NCBI RefSeq assembly: GCF_003867075.1
Contig: NZ_CP032544.1
Location: forward strand, 310,001 to 374,000
Source: Tenacibaculum mesophilum
GTDB lineage: Bacteria > Bacteroidota > Bacteroidia > Flavobacteriales > Flavobacteriaceae
Reading direction: 5' to 3'
Length of the DNA stretch: 64,000 bases
The notes beneath the pieces were generated by a model. It had not been told where the DNA came from, did no database searches, and saw nothing but the letters and a program-made list of their open reading frames with translations. Both the position numbers and the translations under genes were made by a program. Numbering within the stretch: position 1 is the stretch's first letter; each line of letters starts with the position of its first letter. Positions 63,856 through 64,000 of this stretch are shown here, piece by piece.

Positions 63856-64000
63856 ATGAAGATAGTTTTATATGGTAGAAAAGGACATGCACATACAGTT
63901 GCATATAAAAACTTTTTAAAATCTGCAGAAGTACCATTTGAATATAAAGATGTTTCTGTTGATGATGAAGCAAAAGAACACACGAAAGAATTATATGAAG
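63856..64000 (+). CDS. Glutaredoxin-like protein without the CxxC, 5' part
   Basis: Only 48 codons are in the window. The sequence begins with a thioredoxin-fold strand (MKIVLYGRKGHAHTVAYKNF) followed by a second strand (VPFEYKDVSVDD). In glutaredoxins the loop after the first strand holds CxxC or CxxS; here it reads GRKGHAHT with no cysteine. It may be a structural or binding relative instead of an oxidoreductase. Cysteines could lie beyond the edge, but not in the usual active-site place. Confidence 0.75.
   Translation, partial: MKIVLYGRKGHAHTVAYKNFLKSAEVPFEYKDVSVDDEAKEHTKELYE

Overview
The window reads as chromosomal DNA of a marine-type Bacteroidota, family Flavobacteriaceae (a Tenacibaculum/Polaribacter-like organism is my best guess; the genus is inference). 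The reasons are the low GC, type IX secretion and gliding-type genes, PorP/SprF, menaquinone genes, LptD and TonB-like proteins of flavobacterial type, and recurrent promoter elements of the Bacteroidetes form TAnnTTTG. I saw no insertion sequence, prophage, CRISPR array, rRNA or convincing tRNA.

Layout. 1-6.2 kb: the 3' end of a large repeat adhesin (315-bp near-identical repeats, thrombospondin-type-3 calcium repeats, type B T9SS sorting domain), followed by its likely partners PorP/SprF and an OmpA/PD40 protein, then an OmpA lipoprotein. 6.2-9.3 kb: a possible gene remnant and three tandem secreted TonB-like paralogs. 9.4-15.1 kb: a cyclophilin-FKBP fusion, an outer-membrane barrel, prfC, and an orphan protein resembling the pore-forming helical domain of Cry delta-endotoxins. 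15.2-17.2 kb: idi, a PTPS/QueD-like gene and manA. 17.2-18.0 kb: a minus-strand cluster of very small genes. 18.1-20.8 kb: kdsB, a HAD phosphatase, a CAT-like acyltransferase and small conserved proteins. 20.8-22.4 kb: an ECF sigma factor, a membrane protein likely to be its anti-sigma factor, and a periplasmic helical protein. 22.4-34.4 kb: mostly housekeeping metabolism (yaaA, sanA-like, sdaA, TPR protein, sodium symporter, pfkA-gap, mgsA, ridA).

34.5-42.2 kb: envelope genes (lptD divergent from amidase-mlaD) and a two-gene membrane Fe-S electron-transfer module. 42.3-48.4 kb: a menaquinone cluster (menA, menC, menE) interspersed with a DUF4349 lipoprotein, an MBL hydrolase, an SRPBCC protein and a CPBP protease. 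48.5-55.0 kb: a VWA surface protein, yebC, a DUF3352/MORN-like protein and an acyl-CoA carboxylase beta subunit. 55.0-60.0 kb: the glyoxylate shunt, with a RamB/ScfR-like regulator divergent from aceB-aceA. Inverted repeats lie in the shared promoter, and a structured element that looks like a minus-strand terminator lies between aceB and aceA. 60.2-64.0 kb: a MarR-GNAT regulator gene interrupted by an in-frame TGA, divergent from a redox operon (DoxX, OsmC, FMN reductase, CDGSH/Fe-S protein, GNAT, cysteine-less glutaredoxin-like protein). Two perfect palindromes sit in that divergent control region.

The most noteworthy items are the Cry-like protein, the broken MarR-GNAT gene with its palindromic divergent promoter, the aceB-aceA intergenic element, the small-ORF cluster at 17.6-17.9 kb and the homogenised adhesin repeats. 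All functional calls come from reading the sequence and from family knowledge; no database search was run.
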